This document shows positions 58,404 to 64,000 of a stretch of 64,000 bases of DNA, in pieces (position 1 is the first letter of the stretch; every line of letters starts with the position of its first letter). Origin of the DNA: Phlebopus portentosus (taxonomy: Eukaryota > Basidiomycota > Agaricomycetes > Boletales > Boletinellaceae); contig JAYXKI010000014.1 in NCBI GenBank assembly GCA_037892935.1, forward strand, positions 1,317,093-1,381,092, read 5' to 3'. The position numbers and the translations under genes were made by a program. The notes under the pieces were generated by a model, which worked only from the letters and a program-made list of their open reading frames with translations, was not told where the DNA came from and made no database searches.

Positions 58404-59635
58404 ATGCAGAGCGACGATGTGATCTGGTCGGTTATAAACACACAGTTTTGTTCTTACAAAGTCAAGTGCGCACCATTTACCTCTTAAGAAAGCTTTGAAC
58501 AGTTTCTCAGCTTACGCTTTGTAGGACCAACGCACAGAACTTTTGCAGAAACGAGTATAATGTCACTGGTTTCTGCAATAGACAGTCGTGTCCTCTTGCT
58601 AATTCGCGATATGCTACGGTACGCGAGAAAGAGGGTCAGTGGCTAGCCATATATTGGAAATTGAGCTCTGACTGGATGTCTTCCATTAGGTGTTCTGTAT
58701 CTATACATGAAGACGATAGAACGCGCGCATAGTCCGAAACACATGTGGGAGCGGATAAAGCTGTCGAACAACTATACTATGGCTTTACAGCAGGTACATG
58801 CACCAGTCTCAATTCCCGAGTGACGATTGCTGAACTTATTTCATGACAGATTGACAAAGAGCTAATCTACTGGCCAAATTTCTTAATACATAAATGCAAG
58901 CAACGAGTGACGAAGATTACTCAATATCTCATCAAAATGCGGAGGATGAAGCTGCGACAACAGTGCATTATGTATCTTTCATCGTCAGAGTGCCAAGTAT
59001 TAATTGTACTTTCTCAGGACGAAACTCGTCGGCGTCAAAAAGAAACTTGAGCGACGGGAGGCCACGAAGGAACGTAAAGCTCTTTCCGCAGCGCATCTCG
59101 AGCGTTCGATAGAAAAGGAACTTCTTGAGAGACTAAAATCAAAAGCATACGGTGATGCACCGTTGAACGTGAACGAACAAGTTTGGCAGGCGGTTCTCGA
59201 CCAATCACGAGGGAAGGCGGACAAGGAAGCTATTGGTGTTGAAGGACTGGAGGACATGCAGGACGACGAGACGGAGGAAGAGTATGAGGAAGAGGAAGAA
59301 CTTGAAGAAGATACGGAGGATGAGGAGGAGTGGAACGATGAAAGGGAATTTGTGAGTGATTTGAGTGGGGAGGAGAGTGAAGATGACTTGGAAGATTTGG
59401 AGGAAGTATCTGAAGAGGACGAAGAAGAGGAAGAGACGCCGGGGATGAAAGGCAAGCGAAAAGCTCCCAAACCTCCGAAGGTTATGAAGAGACCAGAGAA
59501 GAAACCAAAACGTGAGCCAAATAATCCGACTACTTTTCTTGACACCAACTCTGAATCTTTCCAGGTGGTCCACGCGTGGAAGTCGAGTACGAACAGGAAT
59601 ATGTTCCTGCCGCGAGAGAGGCGATTGCACATTGA
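58404..59635 (+). CDS. MAK16: Ribosome biogenesis protein MAK16
   Basis: Six exons (58404-58465, 58525-58634, 58690-58793, 58850-58962, 59018-59511, 59565-59635) give 317 residues. The family opening is exact: [20 protein letters not shown], then [28 protein letters not shown] with conserved cysteines, [21 protein letters not shown], and the basic [21 protein letters not shown]. The last third is strongly acidic ([19 protein letters not shown]) and ends with a basic RPEKKPKR segment. Mak16 binds with Rpf1 in early 60S pre-ribosomes. Four of the six introns lie within the first 130 codons. The acidic tract explains the long serine-rich shadow ORF on the other strand. Confidence 0.95.
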
Positions 59636-59732
59636 CCTATTACATGACTTTTCTCGCTACGATACACATTTGTCTGGCCTTCATCATTGCTCAATGGATT
59701 ATAATACCTGCGCGCTTGTGATGAACTACGGA

Positions 59733-60471
59733 CTATACAGTCAAGTTTTCATCGGTTAACAAGGGAGGCAGGACATCTGATTCAACGTCCTCTCCCAGGG
59801 CTACCTTTCTGAGCTTCTCATATGCCCGATCTAAATCGTCGTTGACGACGACAATGTCATGAGCTCCCGTCTTTGCATACTCAATCTCTGCAATGGCTGT
59901 TCGTAAACGCTTTTGTATGGCTTCTTCGCTGTCTGTACCTCTTCCGCGTAGTCGTGCTTTGAGAGTCTCCGTATCTGGAGGTGATACGAAGAGATAGACG
60001 GCGTCGAGGTCTGTGTTCTTGACTTGTCGGACGCCCTGAGATTAGATCAGATCAGTTGGCAACCGGTAGATACGTGTGTCCGAATATGCGCACTTTAGAC
60101 TCGATGTCGAGAATACACCTCCGACCTTGGTCATGAACATTCTTGACGGCAAGCTTGCTCGTTCCGTAGTAGTTCCCAGCGAACTCGGCGGTCTCGATGA
60201 ACCCGTTCTCGCCCCGAAGCTTGAGGAACGCCTCTTTGTCCACGAAGTGATACGCCTTGCCATCTTCCTCGCCTATGCGTGGCTGTCGCGTCGTGTCTAC
60301 GCGACGCAGTCAGACTCGAAGATCGATAGGCTTTTCCAGGAGGCGTAGAGACCTACGGGAAACACTGAACCCGAATTTGTCAGGGTACTCTCGGAAGAGA
60401 CGGTTGAGGAGTGTGCTCTTCCCCGTCCCACTCGGGCCAGAGATGACAAGCGGGCGGGCGAAAGACGCCAT
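59733..60471 (-). CDS. GUK1: Guanylate kinase
   Basis: Three exons (60357-60471, 60094-60296, 59733-60035) give 206 residues, the normal length. The P-loop is GPSGTGKST (12-20), followed by the GMP-binding segment ([25 protein letters not shown]), the [10 protein letters not shown] motif, and the lid and NMP region ([39 protein letters not shown]). It phosphorylates GMP to GDP. Upstream in-frame ATGs would add an N-terminus without family support (60627), so [12 protein letters not shown] is taken. The 3' end converges with MAK16 about 100 bp away. Confidence 0.95.
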
Positions 60472-60949
60472 CTGGCGGGTGCAAAGGGTGCGGAATAAGG
60501 AAGAATAATGAGAGATAATCTTGATTGTTACTGTTCTGGACAAGAATCGAGAATTGTTATTGAGAAGACATGGAAGAAACTTCGTAACCACTGGCACTGC
60601 AAAAGGGCCGCCGCGGAGAAAGAACACTCGCTCGCTTTCGTTCGAGACGTCTACCGCTCGACAAAATACCTACATTACAATGAATTTGATACACTCATGT
60701 CAGGTAATGCCTTTTCAACGCCACGTAGTAATTGCTCAGCCTTGAAAGGTAGAGTACCAAATTTAAAAAATTTGTAAATAAATCAGACTGGTGCAACCAT
60801 CACGCACGTGCGTTGAGGAAGCTCACACGTGATCTACTTTGAAAATACATAATATAACATAATGTACCTTTCTTGGATTCATACCAACACGAAGGATCAT
60901 CTGAGCGTTCGAAATAACGGTCAAACTCGGTCGGATGCGAAATACAGCG
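60472..60949. other. Divergent intergenic region
   Basis: 478 bases between two divergent starts, no gene supported. Two E-boxes are present (listed separately), with a TTTAAAAAATTT stretch at about 60761-60772. Confidence 0.4.
60805..60831. promoter_or_regulatory. Two CACGTG E-boxes, GUK1/ZNG1 intergenic region
   Basis: CACGTG occurs at 60805-60810 and 60826-60831, 21 bp apart (two helical turns), about 120-145 bp upstream of the ZNG1 start. bHLH binding is inferred. Confidence 0.4.
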
Positions 60950-62563
60950 ATGTCGGATGAGGAGGATATACCGTAAGGTTGCGCTGCTATCAGGTTTTGG
61001 TGCTTAATTTGACGAAACTTTACACAGAACTCTCATCGATCATTCCAATGAGTGCGCAACTCATTTGTATTCCTTAGAGTTGGACTGACACGCGGGTGTA
61101 TTGATTAGTCTGCCAAAGGAGATTGCTCCGGACAAACGAGCCGATGGACGTGTCCCATGCACTCTCATTTCCGGCTTCCTTGGGGCTGGTAAAAGCACAT
61201 TGCTGAAGTGAGCAGATAGGAACTCTTGAAATTGTCGAGCCTTACTAAGCAAAGCATAGGCGCATCTTAACTGAGAGGCATGGTTATCGAATAGCTGTCA
61301 TTATGAACGAGTTCGGCGATACAGCTGTGTGTATTTCTTGTTATTTTCAAAAGTTGTCTCTAACACTTCTCAAAGGATATAGAAGGTGTGCTGCCCGCTT
61401 ATATTCGTTTACGTCGCAATTCGTCCACTGACCAACTTAAATAGCGAAGGCCATAAATGTCTCTGGAGGCCTAGACAATCCGGAAGAGCTATCACAGGAG
61501 TTTCTCGAGCTCCCGAACGGCTGTCTATGTTGTAGTATCAAAGATACGGGAATTGCTGCCATCGAAAAACTTATGGAGAAGAAAGGGACATTCGACTATA
61601 TTCTACTAGAAACGACTGGATTGGCTGATCCAGGTAAGCACAGCTTCCGATCTTGCGGTCTGATGGGCAAAGCGCATACTAGTATTACAGGCCCGGTCGC
61701 CGCAATGTTCTGGCAAAATGAGGAATACGCGTCAGACCTCGGCAAGGACATATATTTGGATGGCGTAGTATGCGTGGTGGACGCCATCTTTGGAGAACAA
61801 GTAGGGACTCATATTTGTGCTATCATGAAGACAGGTTTTGATTTAGTGCGCCCTTAGCAAATGGACGAGGATCAAGCAGACGCCGAGGAAGGGATTAGTC
61901 TTCGGTGAGTTCGAAATGCATGGTCTCGGTTTTTGTGGCTTAATTTTTAACAGACAGATTGCGGCCGCGGATGCCATTCTCTTGAACAAAACAGACGCTG
62001 CTGAAAATGACGTTATTCATCGACTAGAAACAAGAATACGAATGGTCAACCCTACAGCGTCTCTGCATCGAACAGTCATGGCGCAGATAGACTTGAAATA
62101 TGTTATAGGACTCGATGCATACTCAGCAAAGCCACTTCTTTTATCGGTTATCGTCGGGGAGGCGGAGAATCATGTTCACGATGAAAACTGCAACCACGAC
62201 CATGATCGAATAAGAATCCGTCATGATGGAATAACAAGTATACAGGTCAAGTGCCGCCGATTATCTGCTGCCCAAGTTGAGCGATTGGATGAGTGGATTC
62301 GCTCTGTCCTTTGGGAAGGACTGCTTCCTCTTGTTTCGATCAACTCGATCGAAAATCATAAGGTTGAAGTACTTCGTTGCAAAGGATCCTTTTCGACGGA
62401 TGATGGAGAGCAATATGTATTGCAAGGTGTCAGGAGCATGTACGAGATGACACTGGTTGATGGAAAGTCGGAATTGGGGGTGCCGGAGCTAGGGAAGCTG
62501 GTTTTTATTGGTAAGGGATTAGGCGAGACTGCAAAGGAGAGTCTATTACAGGCCATTAGCTAG
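60950..62563 (+). CDS. ZNG1: CobW-type GTPase, zinc metallochaperone ZNG1
   Basis: Nine exons (60950-60972, 61028-61066, 61109-61207, 61260-61326, 61376-61385, 61445-61633, 61691-61800, 61858-61904, 61954-62563) give 397 residues. It opens [12 protein letters not shown], then the Walker [10 protein letters not shown], the NEFGDTADIE switch, the metal-binding [15 protein letters not shown], and the base-recognition NKTD. The C-terminal domain has a His-rich stretch ([12 protein letters not shown]). ZNG1 hands zinc to methionine aminopeptidase type 1. Exon 5 is 10 nt and gives DIE plus one base; without it the switch residues and the frame are lost. The second exon/intron pair near 61066 was chosen because it alone avoids a stop. 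Confidence 0.92.
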
Positions 62564-62724
62564 TAAAATTGTAATGTTATTTCTTGTGAGTAAGAGTCAA
62601 AGAAGGATATGACTGTATGCGTCGATCCTCGCGTCGATCGTCTCGGGACCGTCAAACAAAATATTCTGTTGACCAATATCACTGACTGAGCCAGATAGTT
62701 CCTCCGTCTGTGCAATCGTGCGGC

Positions 62725-64000
62725 ATGTCAACATCTGCAGCTGAAGATGTCCGCGTCATCACTACCATCGGTCATGTCGACCATGGCAAGACAACCTTTG
62801 TCGACTACCTACTAGCAGCGAACAATATAATCTCGTCCAGAATGGCGGGAAAGATCAGATACATGGATAGTCGAGAGGACGAGCAGGAACGAGGGATCAC
62901 GATGGAGAGTAGTGCCGTGTCGTTGAGATTTCGTGCTGCGGAGAAGACTCCGGACGGTGGTAAGAATTTCTTTTGCCGAAGATTAGTGGGACCCAAGGGC
63001 TAATTGCACCAGGAAGCGTTCAGAAGACTTATGTAGTCAACTTGATTGATACACCTGGGCATGTCGATTTCTCGGGAGAGGTCTCATCTGCTTCGAGATT
63101 GTGTGATGGCGCGCTTCTCTTGGTAGACGTTGTTGAAGGCGTATGTACGCAGGTACGTGAATCAGTTTATGGGTGGAAAGTACGTGGTTAACCCAGCTGC
63201 AGACGATAGCCGTACTGCGACAAGCGTGGCTAGATCGTGTTAGACCAATACTTGTTCTGAACAAATGTGATCGCTTGATCACGGAGCTGAAGTTATCGCC
63301 AGTGGAAGCATATCACCACCTCAACCAAGTCGTGGAACAGGTGAATGCGGTCATGGGTTCTTTCTACGCAGGCGAACGCATGGAAGACGACTTACGCTGG
63401 CGTGAAGAGCGGGAGAAGCGTTTAGCAGAGAGGAAAGCCAACCAAGCGAACACCGCTGACGCTGCTTCTGAAGGGAATGTTGAAAATGCGGATTCGGTTG
63501 ACGCGGAATTCCAGGAGAAGGACGATGAGGACTTGTATTTCGCGCCTGAACGAGGTAATGTTGTGTTTGCTTCTGCGATCGACGGATGGGGATTCCGCGT
63601 TAGCAAGTTCGCCCAACTGTATGCCGCAAAATTGGGAATCAAGGAAGCAGATACCCTCAGAAGAGTGCTCTGGGGCGACCTATTACCTAGACCCAAAGTC
63701 TAAGAGGGTGATTGGATATAAGCACCTAAAAGGAAGAGCATTGAAGCCACTTTTTGTTCAGTTCGTCCTGGACAATATTTGGGCTGTCTATATGATAGCC
63801 ATTGGTCATTAATCTGTACATTACATCTTTGCATGCTTTTGCTTACATTACTGATTTCTCAATACACACACTACAAGGAATGGCTGACAAAGTATCCAAA
63901 ATTGTCTCTACTTTAAATCTCGTAATCCCACCTCGAGATCTGAAATCGAAGGACACAAGAAACCTTCTCTCCTTTTGATCTTCGGGCAATGGCTTTCACT
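62725..64000 (+). CDS. RIA1: EFL1/RIA1, ribosome-assembly GTPase, 5' part, with frameshifts
   Basis: The gene runs off the window. Exons 62725-62959, 63013-63152, 63203-63804 and 63878 onward. Motifs: [35 protein letters not shown], and the EFL1 insert rich in Glu/Asp/Ala before [13 protein letters not shown]. The next conserved block should be [14 protein letters not shown], but the sequence reads GAC-C-TAT, one extra base near 63679, so the frame goes to a stop at 63703. The protein resumes in the next frame ([14 protein letters not shown]). A second shift occurs at a TTTT run near 63973-63976, after DTRNLLS, before IFGQWLS. Efl1 releases Tif6 from pre-60S with Sdo1 and is important for growth, so sequence errors are more likely than a dead gene. 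Confidence 0.85.

Noticed and set aside
59000..59632. Long serine-rich minus-strand ORF
   Set aside because: It is the complement of the acidic tract of MAK16 and has no independent support.
1..64000. tRNA, rRNA, CRISPR or prophage-type features
   Set aside because: No cloverleaf with A and B boxes, no rRNA signature and no spaced direct-repeat array was seen; the gene content is nuclear fungal.

Overview
The window is nuclear DNA from a filamentous fungus, almost certainly a basidiomycete of the Agaricomycetes type. About 28 genes can be modelled. Nearly all are split by short introns (mostly 43-90 nt, GT...AG), exons can be as small as 10-16 nt, and genes lie on both strands with short, often divergent promoters. 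A basidiomycete-style Zn2Cys6 regulator, an alternative oxidase and ER-type HUT1 fit this. All exon models were read by eye from splice signals and reading-frame continuity. Except for the two end genes, each recognised model closes in frame.

Layout. 0-7.5 kb: 5' part of mitochondrial ribosomal protein uL6m (minus, partial and disrupted), DHR2/DHX33-like rRNA helicase, vip1-like RRM protein, an unresolved ORF cluster and a SAM methyltransferase. 7.5-13.6 kb: gene-poor, two small unrecognised genes and a MITE-like hairpin. 13.6-26.5 kb: carnitine acetyltransferase, Zn2Cys6 factor, alternative oxidase and a SPO71-like PH-domain protein, separated by long gaps. 26.8-41.1 kb is dense: uS12m, a PPPDE-thioredoxin-PUL protein, a PEX8-like protein, NUF2, an NAD+-type mitochondrial carrier, a citrate-lyase-beta-like enzyme and CWF19. 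41-48 kb: a gap, a single-pass membrane protein, a pyrimidine-rich gap with palindromes and orphan promoter motifs, then RSA3. 48.5-64 kb is dense again: a type II membrane protein, a STYX-like pseudophosphatase, HUT1, a DUF427 protein, PRP2, MAK16, guanylate kinase, the zinc chaperone ZNG1 and the 5' part of EFL1/RIA1.

Themes. Ribosome biogenesis (DHR2, RSA3, MAK16, EFL1) and mitoribosomes (uL6m, uS12m) recur, with splicing (PRP2, CWF19) and mitochondrial or acetyl-CoA metabolism (AOX, carnitine acetyltransferase, carrier, CLYBL-like). This looks like ordinary eukaryotic interspersion, not a functional cluster. Eight divergent gene pairs are present, the tightest with 94 bp between start codons. 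CACGTG E-boxes recur in the promoters.

I found no convincing novel multi-gene system, no complete transposon, no tRNA or rRNA gene and no CRISPR array. The most unusual items are a STYX-like protein that keeps the phosphatase cysteine but has lost the arginine, three GC-AG introns, four 10-16 nt internal micro-exons, a hairpin flanked by 9-bp direct repeats, a perfect 32-bp palindrome, and reading-frame lesions confined to the two genes at the window ends.
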